A stretch of DNA of 10,688 nt, taken from positions 1 through 10,688 of the forward strand of contig CASEZU010000164.1 of NCBI GenBank assembly GCA_949292445.1, given 5' to 3'. The first letter of the stretch is position 1, and the number at the start of each line of letters is the position of its first letter. Of this stretch, positions 1 through 6,608 are shown piece by piece. Both the position numbers and the translations under genes were made by a program. The notes beneath the pieces are model-generated. The model did not search any database and had not been told where the DNA came from. It was given only the letters and a program-made list of their open reading frames with translations. Source of the DNA: an uncultured Spirochaetales bacterium (lineage in GTDB: Bacteria > Spirochaetota > Spirochaetia > Sphaerochaetales > Sphaerochaetaceae).

Positions 1-89
1 TCCGCCTTGTATCTGATCTTATCCTTATCCATCTGGATGCCCTCAGTGCGTTCGAGGGCTATCTCCCATGCGCTTTTTATCTTTCCCAT
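1..89 (-). CDS. Unrecognised protein, N-terminal fragment leaving the window
   Basis: An open frame on the minus strand runs off the left edge without a stop. From the ATG at 89 it reads MGKIKSAWEIALERTEGIQ followed by a charged, probably helical stretch. From memory this resembles the opening of small hypothetical proteins of spirochaetes, but I cannot assign a function or confirm it. An alternative in-frame ATG lies at 146 and would add 19 residues with little charge. I prefer 89 because a weak GGA lies 12 bases upstream, whereas nothing like a Shine-Dalgarno sequence precedes 146. The gene is divergent from the membrane protein gene at 170. Most of it lies outside the window, so domain content is unknown. 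Confidence 0.5.
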   Translation of the reverse strand, partial: MGKIKSAWEIALERTEGIQMDKDKIRYKA

Positions 90-169
90 GCCCTGAATAT
101 ATCCAAACGTCACGGTGTCGGCTATATGCTGTGGACGGAGAATCATGATTTGGATAGGCTACTGCTGTT

Positions 170-805
170 ATGGACAGCGGCATCGTCTATGCTTTCGATA
201 TCTTCGGAACGGCCATCTTCGCGATAACAGGAGCCGTCAAAGGCGTCAGGAACAGGCTTGATCTGCTTGGCGTCATCGTATTTGCCATCACAGTCGGCTG
301 CGGCGGCGGCATGCTGAGGGATACGCTTCTCGGTATCTTCCCGATAGCTGTTTTCAGGGATAATGCATATGTTCTCGTATGTATCGCGATGGGGATCCTC
401 GTCTTCCTTCTCAGCCCTAAGACAGTCGGGCGCTGGGCCATCATCCAGTATCTGGATGCGATAGGACTCGGGGTATTCACTGCGATCGGCTGCGTGAAGG
501 CGGAGGCTCTTGGCCTCGGTGCCATAGGTGTCATGACGAGCGGCGTCTTCGGAGCTGTCGGGGGAGGTGTACTGAGGGATGTCTTCTGCCATGAGATCCC
601 GATGGTACTGACTTCTGATTTCTATGCCTCCGCGTCCATATTGGGTGGGCTGCTGTTTGTTGTCCTTTTCAATCTCGGTGTCTCCGGAGATATCCTGATG
701 TATTCCACCGCAGTCTTCACGATCGTGCTCAGAATGCTCGGGTATCATTTCAAATGGAGGCTGCCGGTTGCCAGAATGGTAGGAGAAGCGAAGCGTGACA
801 AGTAG
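170..805 (+). CDS. TRIC/UPF0126-type membrane protein (YicG-like)
   Basis: A 211-residue, very hydrophobic protein with about seven predicted membrane segments arranged as two similar halves. Each half carries the family's glycine-rich motif: GGGMLRD at residues 45-51 and GGGVLRD at 131-137. A basic YHFKWRLP segment lies near residues 192-199. This is the pattern of the UPF0126 (YicG) family. Prokaryotic relatives of the trimeric intracellular cation channels fall here, so passive monovalent cation conduction across the inner membrane is plausible, but the substrate cannot be read from sequence. Length is normal for the family. An in-frame TAG at 155-157 makes ATG 170 the first usable ATG. 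Its ribosome binding site is poor (GGATAGG, too far upstream). The 3' end overlaps the AlaX gene by 11 bases, so the two are probably translated from one mRNA. Confidence 0.88.
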   Translation: MDSGIVYAFDIFGTAIFAITGAVKGVRNRLDLLGVIVFAITVGCGGGMLRDTLLGIFPIAVFRDNAYVLVCIAMGILVFLLSPKTVGRWAIIQYLDAIGLGVFTAIGCVKAEALGLGAIGVMTSGVFGAVGGGVLRDVFCHEIPMVLTSDFYASASILGGLLFVVLFNLGVSGDILMYSTAVFTIVLRMLGYHFKWRLPVARMVGEAKRDK

Positions 806-1928
806 GCTTTATTATGAAGATGGCTATCTCCGCTCGGCGGAAGCTGAGGTTGTCGGAGTCACTGATGACGGAATCATTCTCGACAGGACGGTATTCTACC
901 CTGAGGGAGGCGGGCAGCCAGGTGACAGGGGGACATTCGGGAAATGGAAGATCGTAAACACCGTAAAAGGCGAAGATGGAGAGCCTGTGCATGTGATAGA
1001 AGGTGAGAAGCCCCGGATCGGGGAGAGGGGAATGCTCTCCCTGGACTGGAACCACCGCTATTTCTACATGACAGAACACAGTGCACAGCATCTTGTCTCA
1101 GCGCTTCTCTTTTCAAACCATGGCATCGGAACGGTGGCGGTCCATCAGGGAGAGCTGTACTTCACTATTGAGACGGACAGCAGCGCGATAGATGAGGGGA
1201 CACTTCTTGCCGTCGAGGATGAGGCCAATGCCGCGATACGCGAGAGTCACAGGATAGAACAGCGCGAGATGAGCCATGCTGAGGCGGAGGCACTTGGCAT
1301 GAGGCGTTCGATAAAAGTGGATGGCCGCGTCAAGGTTGTCTTCATAGAAGGCCTCGATGCCGTTGCATGCGGAGGTGTCCATCTGGCATCGACTGGGGAG
1401 ATAAAGGAGATCCAGTTCTGCGGTTCTGAGAAGATAAGGGGGCATGTGAGGACGATATGGAAATGCGGTGATCTTTCTGTTGAGTACAGGCGTATAAACC
1501 GCCGCCTTGTAGCTGCCGCGGCATCCATGCTCTCGGCAGAACCCGAATCCATACCTGAGGCGATAGAAAGGCTTGAGGGGGATATAGCCTCTCTGAAAAG
1601 GAGTCTCAAGGATACTGAGAGGCATCTTGCTGCCGCAGAGTTCAGATCTGCGTCAAAGGAGGCAGGAGAGGGTGTTCCCCTTGTTTTCCGTACAGAAACC
1701 GATGTCCAGGCCTTTGAATGTATTTTCGATGGAGACGGGGAGGTCCCTGCCGCATTCATCGTTGACGGAAACGGACATTTCATGTTTCATGGGACAAAAG
1801 AAGGGTTCGATGCACTGAAATCAGGGCTTTCACTTCGCGGGGGAGGAAGGGGAATGCTGTACAGGGGATCACTGACAGGGGATATCGGATCTGCGCTCAA
1901 GGAGGCGAAGGAACTGCTCAATGGGTAA
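795..1928 (+). CDS. Alanyl-tRNA editing protein, long AlaX type
   Basis: A 377-residue free-standing relative of the alanyl-tRNA synthetase editing domain, expected to hydrolyse Ser-tRNA(Ala) or Gly-tRNA(Ala) in the cytosol. The N-terminal part has the PEGGGQPGDRG loop (residues 36-46). The zinc-binding pair typical of these hydrolases is intact: HSAQH (H95, H99) and CGGVH (C192, H196). A charged, probably coiled-coil helix follows at about 255-290. The C-terminal part has a glycine-rich SLRGGGRGMLYRG segment (346-358) resembling the DHHA1 domain of AlaRS, which marks the long AlaX class. The start is GTG at 795, nine bases after AGGAG, and overlaps the preceding gene. The 3' end overlaps the next ATG by 8 bases. 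There is no aminoacylation core, so it is not alaS itself. Confidence 0.92.
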   Translation: MTSRLYYEDGYLRSAEAEVVGVTDDGIILDRTVFYPEGGGQPGDRGTFGKWKIVNTVKGEDGEPVHVIEGEKPRIGERGMLSLDWNHRYFYMTEHSAQHLVSALLFSNHGIGTVAVHQGELYFTIETDSSAIDEGTLLAVEDEANAAIRESHRIEQREMSHAEAEALGMRRSIKVDGRVKVVFIEGLDAVACGGVHLASTGEIKEIQFCGSEKIRGHVRTIWKCGDLSVEYRRINRRLVAAAASMLSAEPESIPEAIERLEGDIASLKRSLKDTERHLAAAEFRSASKEAGEGVPLVFRTETDVQAFECIFDGDGEVPAAFIVDGNGHFMFHGTKEGFDALKSGLSLRGGGRGMLYRGSLTGDIGSALKEAKELLNG

Positions 1929-2541
1929 TGCTCAGCTGAAACCGGAGGGACCTGCGGACACGGACATGCACAGTCATAAGGATGTGCATCTCAACTGGAA
2001 GAAGATAGCGCTTGTAGGCACGATTCCGATACTTCTCATATTTGCCGGATTTTTCATCGTCCTCAAGGCGATAGGCGGTGAGAACTATTCGCTCGCGGTG
2101 GATTGGTTCAATGAGAATTTCGGACTTACGGGCATATTCATCTACGTCTATGTCGTTGATACCCTGATCCTTCCGCTTTCGCCGGATTTTGTCTTCCCGA
2201 TCGTGGCCTCGATGAGCCCATGGGTTGTCATCCCGATAATCGGAACGGCCTCCGCGCTCGGCGGTGTCACCTCATATGCGATAGGGCTTCTCCTGCACAA
2301 GATTCCCGTAATAAAGAAATACACGGAGAAGGCAGAGGCAAAATGGGGTGCCTATATCAGAAAGTACGGAACGCTCTTTGTGCTGATCGCTGGATTCTTC
2401 CCCCTGCCGTTCTCCACTATCTGCGTGCTTGCCGGAGCTCTCAAGATGGATGCCCGGAAAGTCATCCCGGCTACGGCGATAAGATACGTCAGGGCTGCGC
2501 TCTATTTCGCTCTCTTCCGTGCCGGGCTTCTCATGATCTGA
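1921..2541 (+). CDS. VTT-domain membrane protein (YqaA/DedA-like)
   Basis: A 206-residue integral membrane protein. A polar N-terminus of about 27 residues precedes hydrophobic segments at roughly 28-50, 70-95, 100-125, 150-172 and 188-206. The region from about 80 to 175 fits the VTT (DedA/YqaA/SNARE-associated) fold: a re-entrant PLSPDF loop (85-90), a glycine-rich ALGGVTSYAIG stretch (112-122), and the GFFPLPFSTICVLAG segment (158-172). VTT proteins are linked to lipid flipping, membrane homeostasis or proton-coupled transport. The exact role here cannot be inferred. AAGGA ends eight bases before ATG 1921, and the start overlaps the AlaX gene, so it is the third gene of the same operon. 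Its TGA lies one base from the stop of the convergent purB. Confidence 0.85.
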   Translation: MGNAQLKPEGPADTDMHSHKDVHLNWKKIALVGTIPILLIFAGFFIVLKAIGGENYSLAVDWFNENFGLTGIFIYVYVVDTLILPLSPDFVFPIVASMSPWVVIPIIGTASALGGVTSYAIGLLLHKIPVIKKYTEKAEAKWGAYIRKYGTLFVLIAGFFPLPFSTICVLAGALKMDARKVIPATAIRYVRAALYFALFRAGLLMI

Positions 2542-2542
2542 T

Positions 2543-3940
2543 TCAGCCTGTGATCCTTTCCGCTTCTGCGATGACCATGTCGGTGCGCATTGCCGCATCG
2601 CCGGTATAACCGCGGGCATCCAGAAGTGAGGCTATCTCATCTTTTGATAGGTAGGCGAGTATCCTCTCATCACCGAGCAGGTTATCCTTCAGCGGATTCG
2701 GACGGCCTTCCTGCACATCATTCCAGGCTGCGATTGATTCCTCCCTGATGACCTCATGCATCTCCTGCCTGTCTGCACCGCGGCGCCCGAGCTCCATCAG
2801 CAGACGCTCCGTTGAGGCGAAGATCCCGTAGTCGTTCATGAGCCTTTCAGTGGCGGTGCTGTGGATGTTCATGCCGCTCACGATCTTCAGCTCCGTGATA
2901 AGCATTTCATCAACTGCTATGAATGCCTCGGGGATGAAGATCCTCCTGTTGGCGCTGTCATCCAGCGTGCGCTCAAGGATGGAGGAGGATGCGTTCATCC
3001 ATGCCGCCTGATACTGGCTCTCGACGATACGGGCGAGGGAACATATCTTTTCAGAGTTGATCGGATTGCGCTTGAACGGCATCGCCGAGGATCCCACCTG
3101 TTTCTTCCCGAAGGGCTCTGAGAACTCGCCGATCGGCGGTGACTGCAGTATCCTCAGGTCCAGCGAGAACCTGTGCAGCGTGGCTGCGATGGATGACAGG
3201 GCGGCTATTATCCTCAGGTCCTGTTTCCTTGTATAGGTCTGTGTAGCGGCCGGGAATGCCTCTATCCCCAGTTCATCCATGACCATCTTCTCAAGTTCCT
3301 CTGCACTGACACCGGTTCCGGCAAGAAGCACTTTGTAGCTGGCTGCAGTGCCGACAGCTCCCTTCATCCCCTTGCCCCTGATTGAGGAGAAGACGTTCTC
3401 CGCTTCTTTCCTGTCCTCCGTGAGGTCCTGCAGTGTCTGGGACAGCCTGTACCCGATCGTGGTTATCTCCGCCGGCTGGATGTGCGTGAATGCCATTGTG
3501 GGTGTATCCCTAAACTCCCTGGCTTTGGAGATAAGCGCCCTGATGAGTTCGTCGAGCCTGGCGATTGTCAGTTTCATTGCTTCCCTGAAGCGCACCGCAT
3601 CCGCATTGTCCAGGGCATCCATGCTTGTAGCTCCGAGGTGGATTATTCCGCCTGAGAGCGGGCACTGCTCCGCATATGTGCGTATTTCGGCCATGAGATC
3701 ATGGTGTATCGTGCTCTCGATCTCAGAAGCGCGTTCTATGTCTATATCGTCCTTGTGAGCCTCGAGCTCCCTGACCTGCTCATCTGTGACCAGGCCTGCC
3801 TTTGACTCGGCCCTTGCCAGCGCTATCCATACGCGCCTGAGCAGCTTCCTCTTGTGCTCCTCGGAGAAAACATGCTTCATCTCCTCCGATCCGTATCTCC
3901 ATGTGAGCGGGCTTATGTATGTGCTGTGGTCGTATTCCAT
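2543..3940 (-). CDS. purB: Adenylosuccinate lyase
   Basis: With the start at 3940 the protein has 465 residues, a normal length. It belongs to the fumarase/aspartase superfamily and removes fumarate from adenylosuccinate to give AMP (and from SAICAR in de novo synthesis). The superfamily signature SSAMPFKRNP lies at residues 284-293, on the flexible loop that carries the catalytic serine. The HLGATSMD segment (101-108) and the TH of THIQPA (152-153) supply substrate-binding and catalytic histidines. The N-terminus YISPLTWRYGS is typical of the family. I chose ATG 3940 because AGGAGG (3946-3951) lies five bases upstream and the family homology begins just after it. The frame stays open upstream: ATG 4021, also behind a perfect AGGAGG, would add 27 residues, and ATG 4039 would add 33. 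A TATAAT lies at 3978-3983, suggesting purB has its own promoter in addition to read-through from purA. Confidence 0.95.
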   Translation of the reverse strand: MEYDHSTYISPLTWRYGSEEMKHVFSEEHKRKLLRRVWIALARAESKAGLVTDEQVRELEAHKDDIDIERASEIESTIHHDLMAEIRTYAEQCPLSGGIIHLGATSMDALDNADAVRFREAMKLTIARLDELIRALISKAREFRDTPTMAFTHIQPAEITTIGYRLSQTLQDLTEDRKEAENVFSSIRGKGMKGAVGTAASYKVLLAGTGVSAEELEKMVMDELGIEAFPAATQTYTRKQDLRIIAALSSIAATLHRFSLDLRILQSPPIGEFSEPFGKKQVGSSAMPFKRNPINSEKICSLARIVESQYQAAWMNASSSILERTLDDSANRRIFIPEAFIAVDEMLITELKIVSGMNIHSTATERLMNDYGIFASTERLLMELGRRGADRQEMHEVIREESIAAWNDVQEGRPNPLKDNLLGDERILAYLSKDEIASLLDARGYTGDAAMRTDMVIAEAERITG

Positions 3941-3945
3941 ATCTT

Positions 3946-3951
3946 CCTCCT
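3946..3951 (-). promoter_or_regulatory. Ribosome binding site that fixes the purB start
   Basis: The minus strand reads GAGGAGGAAGATATG, placing a perfect AGGAGG five bases from ATG 3940. This supports the shorter 465-residue PurB over the in-frame upstream starts at 4021 and 4039. Confidence 0.8.
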
Positions 3952-3977
3952 CGGGAGCGGGCAGCATTGCCTGACTG

Positions 3978-3983
3978 ATTATA
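3978..3983 (-). promoter_or_regulatory. Candidate -10 element of a purB promoter
   Basis: The minus strand carries a perfect TATAAT. Transcription would begin near 3971, giving a leader of about 30 nucleotides before ATG 3940. The -35 match is poor: at 17-base spacing the hexamer is TTTTTC. A better TTGACC (3994-3999) is only 10 bases from the -10, too close for a standard sigma-70 promoter. The position between a 208-bp gap and a strong ribosome binding site makes a purB promoter plausible. Confidence 0.45.
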
Positions 3984-4005
3984 CCCGCGGAAAGGTCAAA
4001 GAAAA

Positions 4006-4033
4006 AGGAGGAACGGTCCATTTCATTCCTCCT
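4006..4033 (-). promoter_or_regulatory. Hairpin that pairs a Shine-Dalgarno with its complement upstream of purB
   Basis: On the purB-sense strand, AGGAGGAA (4033 down to 4026) is followed after 12 bases by TTCCTCCT (4013 down to 4006), a perfect 8-bp stem. The 5' arm is a consensus Shine-Dalgarno six bases before the ATG at 4021, so folding would hide that ribosome site. The same arm overlaps the ATG at 4026, which opens a 15-codon frame, MKWTVPPFSLTFPRV, ending at 3979. The stem is directly seen. A regulatory role is inference. Confidence 0.45.
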
Positions 4034-4059
4034 CTGCATATTGACGGCCTGGTTCCATT

Positions 4060-4132
4060 GGAGGCCTTCTGAATTCTGCCCTGATGATACTCCGTGCGTT
4101 CATGCCGGTCATCAAGGGCAGGGGAAGGCTCC
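4060..4132 (-). ncRNA. 73-nt imperfect inverted repeat between purA and purB
   Basis: Two arms can pair over 21 Watson-Crick base pairs. The outer stem joins 4060-4069 with 4124-4132 (9 bp with one bulged base). An internal loop of 6 and 2 bases follows. The inner stem joins 4076-4087 with 4109-4121 (12 bp with one bulge), and 4092-4094 may add three more pairs with 4106-4108. The loop is about 21 bases. No T run follows on either strand, so it is not a standard intrinsic terminator. It could be a leader or processing structure in the purA-purB mRNA, or a small dispersed repeat. It matches no riboswitch class I recognise. Confidence 0.4.
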
Positions 4133-4148
4133 GTTATTTCTCTGTTAA

Positions 4149-5435
4149 TCAGGCCTCGCGGATGATCAGCTGATCGCGCTCAGGACCTACGGAGATGTAG
4201 GTGATGTGCGTGCCCATGAGCTTCTCCAGCGCGAGAATGTATGTCTTCGCGTTCTCCGGGAGCTCGTCCCAGCTGCGGCACTTGGTCGTGTCGGCCATCC
4301 AGCCGTCGAATGTCTCGTAGATGGGCTTTGCCCTTTCCTGCAGCCTTGTCTCCGGGAGATGGCTGTAGTACTCTCCGTCGATCATATAGCCTGTGCAGAC
4401 CTTGATCTTCGGGAATGTGTCGAGCACGTCGAGCTTGGTCAGCGCAACATCGGTGACACCGTTCATGTAGCAGGCGAAATCCGCAGCCACGGCGTCGAAC
4501 CACCCGCAGCGTCTGGGGCGTCCTGTGGTCACGCCATATTCGTGTCCGATGTCCCTGAGCTTGTCCCCGTCAGCATCGAAGAGCTCTGTCATGTACGGCC
4601 CTCCTCCGACGGAAGTGGAGTATGCTTTTGCGACTCCCACAACCTTCGAAATGCAGCGCGGAGGGATTCCCGCTCCGTTGCAGCCGCCGGCGACAGTCGG
4701 ATTGGATGATGTCGTGTAAGGATAGATGCCCCAGTCATTGTCCCTCATGATCCCGAGCTGCCCTTCGAGTAGTATCTTCTTGCCGCTTTCCACAGCGTCC
4801 CTTATCACGGGAGCAGCATCGATGATGTGATCGCCGAACTCTGCTCTCCAGGCGGCACATTTCGCCATCATCTCCTCGAGCGTCACTGTCTCAAGCCCGT
4901 AGTATTCGAGATCCCTGTTCTTCTTCGGGAGTATGAGGCGGAGCCTGGCCTCGAGGCGCTCCTCATCCATTATGTCCGCGGCCCTGATTCCCATTCTCGC
5001 GGCTTTGTCAGAGTAGCACGGACCGATGCCCCTCTTTGTCGTGCCGATCTTTTCCTTGTCGCTTCTCTTGCCTTCCTCGGCTCCGTCCAGAGCCATGTGG
5101 TATGGCATGATGATATGGGCCCTCTCATCGATGAAGACATTGTCTATCTCAAGTCCTGCTGACTTCCTGATATCCTCGATCTCGTCGTGCATCCTGTTGA
5201 AGTTGACGACAGTTCCCGCTCCCACGATGTTCATCGTGTCGGGATTGAAGATTCCGCTGGGAAGAATGTGGAGGCCGAACTTGCCCTTGTCATTGATGAC
5301 TGTATGGCCGGCATTGTCGCCGCCCTGGAAGCGGATGACCAGTTCCGCATCTGAGGCGAGATAGTCTACTACGCGGCCCTTTCCCTCATCGCCCCACTGG
5401 ACTCCTACTACTGCGCTGACATTATATGATCCCAT
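4149..5435 (-). CDS. purA: Adenylosuccinate synthetase
   Basis: A 428-residue enzyme that joins aspartate to IMP using GTP, the first committed step to AMP, in the cytosol. The N-terminal GTP-binding motif GDEGKG is at residues 15-20, with the catalytic aspartate D16 and the conserved histidine H44 in GGDNAGHT. The IMP-binding signature GIGPCYSDKAARMGIR is at 136-151, and the TTGRPRRCGWFD segment at 303-314. The middle segment EGQLGIMRDNDWGIYPY (224-240) differs from the E. coli-type EGAQG..DIDHGTYPY: the histidine is tryptophan, and the glutamine is one residue earlier, as I recall from a subset of bacterial PurA proteins. Length is normal. ATG 5435 lies nine bases after AAGGAGG (5445-5451). 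The start overlaps the end of the upstream phosphoribosyltransferase gene by 14 bases, pointing to coupled translation. Confidence 0.97.
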   Translation of the reverse strand: MGSYNVSAVVGVQWGDEGKGRVVDYLASDAELVIRFQGGDNAGHTVINDKGKFGLHILPSGIFNPDTMNIVGAGTVVNFNRMHDEIEDIRKSAGLEIDNVFIDERAHIIMPYHMALDGAEEGKRSDKEKIGTTKRGIGPCYSDKAARMGIRAADIMDEERLEARLRLILPKKNRDLEYYGLETVTLEEMMAKCAAWRAEFGDHIIDAAPVIRDAVESGKKILLEGQLGIMRDNDWGIYPYTTSSNPTVAGGCNGAGIPPRCISKVVGVAKAYSTSVGGGPYMTELFDADGDKLRDIGHEYGVTTGRPRRCGWFDAVAADFACYMNGVTDVALTKLDVLDTFPKIKVCTGYMIDGEYYSHLPETRLQERAKPIYETFDGWMADTTKCRSWDELPENAKTYILALEKLMGTHITYISVGPERDQLIIREA

Positions 5436-5988
5436 TTAGCAAATCCTCCTTGCCCTGCTTTCTGAGCTCCTCGAACATCTCCTGCTCGCTTCTTGTATGC
5501 TCGTCTATATCCTCGGCATCCCATGGATACTTGATCCACATATCCTCTATCTCCAGAGAGGGGTAGTACCTCTTTATCTCCGGAGGGAATTCCACATCCT
5601 TCTTCTTCAGCTTGTTGTGCAGCACGAGCACCGCAATCTCCTTCGGCTCGTAGGAGAGAAGCTCTCCGACGCAGTAACCGAGGGTGGCACGGGTGTCGTC
5701 CACCTCATCGATCAGGAGGACATTCTTGCCTCTGAGCTGTGACTGCACCTCATCTATCCACTGAATCTTCGTCGGATGCTCGCGGTGCTTGTGATCCATC
5801 CCATAGTAGGAGATTCCGACCGCATAGATGGGGCGGTTGATGAATGTCTTTATGATCCTGGCGGGGATGAAGCCGCCTGAGCCGATCGCGACGATCACAT
5901 CGGGATCGAATCCAGATTCCGTTATTCTCGCGGCAAGCCGCTTGATGAGCTTATGCACTGTATTGTAGCTGACGTAGAACTTGTCCAT
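5422..5988 (-). CDS. Second purine-type phosphoribosyltransferase (Hpt1/Xpt1-like)
   Basis: A 188-residue type I phosphoribosyltransferase. The PRPP-binding loop is VLLIDEVDDTRATL (residues 90-103), and IGSGGFIPARI (35-45) corresponds to the pyrophosphate-binding loop. The loop has arginine where bacterial Hpt has glycine. That DEVDDTR form is, as far as I recall, typical of the yeast Hpt1/Xpt1 and related archaeal/bacterial group. The aromatic DMWIKYPWD segment (149-157) near the C-terminus probably forms part of the base-binding site. It probably transfers ribose phosphate to xanthine, guanine or hypoxanthine, but the preferred base cannot be told from sequence. GGAGG lies six bases before ATG 5988. 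The gene starts one base after the hpt stop and overlaps purA, so it sits inside the purine operon. Confidence 0.85.
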   Translation of the reverse strand: MDKFYVSYNTVHKLIKRLAARITESGFDPDVIVAIGSGGFIPARIIKTFINRPIYAVGISYYGMDHKHREHPTKIQWIDEVQSQLRGKNVLLIDEVDDTRATLGYCVGELLSYEPKEIAVLVLHNKLKKKDVEFPPEIKRYYPSLEIEDMWIKYPWDAEDIDEHTRSEQEMFEELRKQGKEDLLNGII

Positions 5989-5989
5989 C

Positions 5990-6547
5990 TCATGCCTCCG
6001 GAATCATCTCTGCGATATACGGAAGCGTGCGGTGCTTTTCCTTGTAGTCCAGTCCGTATCCAACAACCCATACATCGGGAATCTCGAAGCCCCTGAACCT
6101 GATATCCACAGGCACGACATGCCTTTCCGGCTTGTCGAGGAAGACTGCGGTCTCAACGGACTCGGTCCCTCTCGCCTTGAATGCTTTTGTCAGGTATGAA
6201 AGCGTCGAACCGCTGTCGAGTATGTCCTCAACGATCAGGACATGATGCCCGGCGAGATTCTCCCTTGTATCCATCAGGAGCCTGACTTCGCCTCTCTTGT
6301 CCCCCTTGTTCCCATAGGATGAGATGGCTATGAAATCGACGATGTGCGGTATCGTTATCCTCCGGGACAGGTCTGCCATGAATATAAAAGACCCCTTCAG
6401 CACTCCTACGAGGATCAGGGGTTCCTTTATGTCCTTGTACGCATTGTTTATCTCGTCAGCAAGCTCCGAGACACGGTGGCTTATGGTCTCCTCATCGATG
6501 AGAACGCGCCTTAGATCGTCCGGAAGGGACGGCTTTGCTTCTGTCAT
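5990..6547 (-). CDS. hpt: Hypoxanthine phosphoribosyltransferase
   Basis: A 185-residue salvage enzyme that makes IMP (and usually GMP) from hypoxanthine or guanine and PRPP. Family landmarks are in order: the LKGSF pyrophosphate loop near residue 50; the AISSYG segment, which belongs to the flexible loop; the PRPP-binding VLIVEDILDSGSTL near residues 103-116; and the base-binding segment GFEIPDVWVVGYGLDY near the C-terminus. Length matches bacterial Hpt. GGAG lies six bases before ATG 6547. It is the first gene of the minus-strand cluster. Its IMP product is the substrate of PurA two genes downstream, so the operon forms a salvage route to AMP. The 149-bp divergent region upstream should hold its promoter. 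Confidence 0.95.
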   Translation of the reverse strand: MTEAKPSLPDDLRRVLIDEETISHRVSELADEINNAYKDIKEPLILVGVLKGSFIFMADLSRRITIPHIVDFIAISSYGNKGDKRGEVRLLMDTRENLAGHHVLIVEDILDSGSTLSYLTKAFKARGTESVETAVFLDKPERHVVPVDIRFRGFEIPDVWVVGYGLDYKEKHRTLPYIAEMIPEA

Positions 6548-6573
6548 TTCAAGCTCCAGATTTCTATTGAGAT

Positions 6574-6586
6574 GTAAATAGTTTAC
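6574..6586. promoter_or_regulatory. Palindrome at the hpt promoter (possible operator)
   Basis: GTAAA and TTTAC flank TAG, giving a 13-base near-perfect palindrome 27-39 bases upstream of the hpt start codon and overlapping the best -10 candidate there. A repressor site is possible. I do not recognise it as a known operator consensus. Confidence 0.3.
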
Positions 6587-6608
6587 TGATGATTGGATGT
6601 TTTGAGAA
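6580..6608 (-). promoter_or_regulatory. Weak candidate promoter for the hpt operon
   Basis: On the minus strand TTCTCA (6603-6608) and TAAACT (6580-6585) are 17 bases apart. Each matches the sigma-70 consensus at four of six positions. The position, about 33 bases before the start codon, is sensible, but the match is weak. Confidence 0.3.

Noticed and set aside
123..128. TATATG as a -10 for the TRIC-like gene
   Set aside because: No acceptable -35 lies at the right distance and the match is partial, so no promoter is called there.
143..748. 201-residue open frame on the minus strand opposite the TRIC-like gene
   Set aside because: Composition is very rich in D, E, R and H with no recognisable domain. 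It is the antisense shadow of a hydrophobic membrane protein gene with clear family motifs.
1113..1783. Long minus-strand open frames inside the AlaX gene
   Set aside because: They overlap a gene with intact zinc-binding motifs and lack ribosome sites or family resemblance.
3994..3999. TTGACC as the -35 of the purB promoter
   Set aside because: It is only 10 bases from the TATAAT; a standard promoter needs about 16-18.
4060..4132. Intrinsic terminator for purA
   Set aside because: The stem is long, but no T run follows it on either strand and the internal loop is large.
3941..4148. Known purine or PRPP riboswitch in the purA-purB gap
   Set aside because: I looked for the conserved cores of the purine and PRPP riboswitch classes and did not find them.
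4206..4709. 167-residue plus-strand open frame opposite purA
   Set aside because: It lies wholly antisense to a well-conserved enzyme gene and shows no domain or convincing start site.
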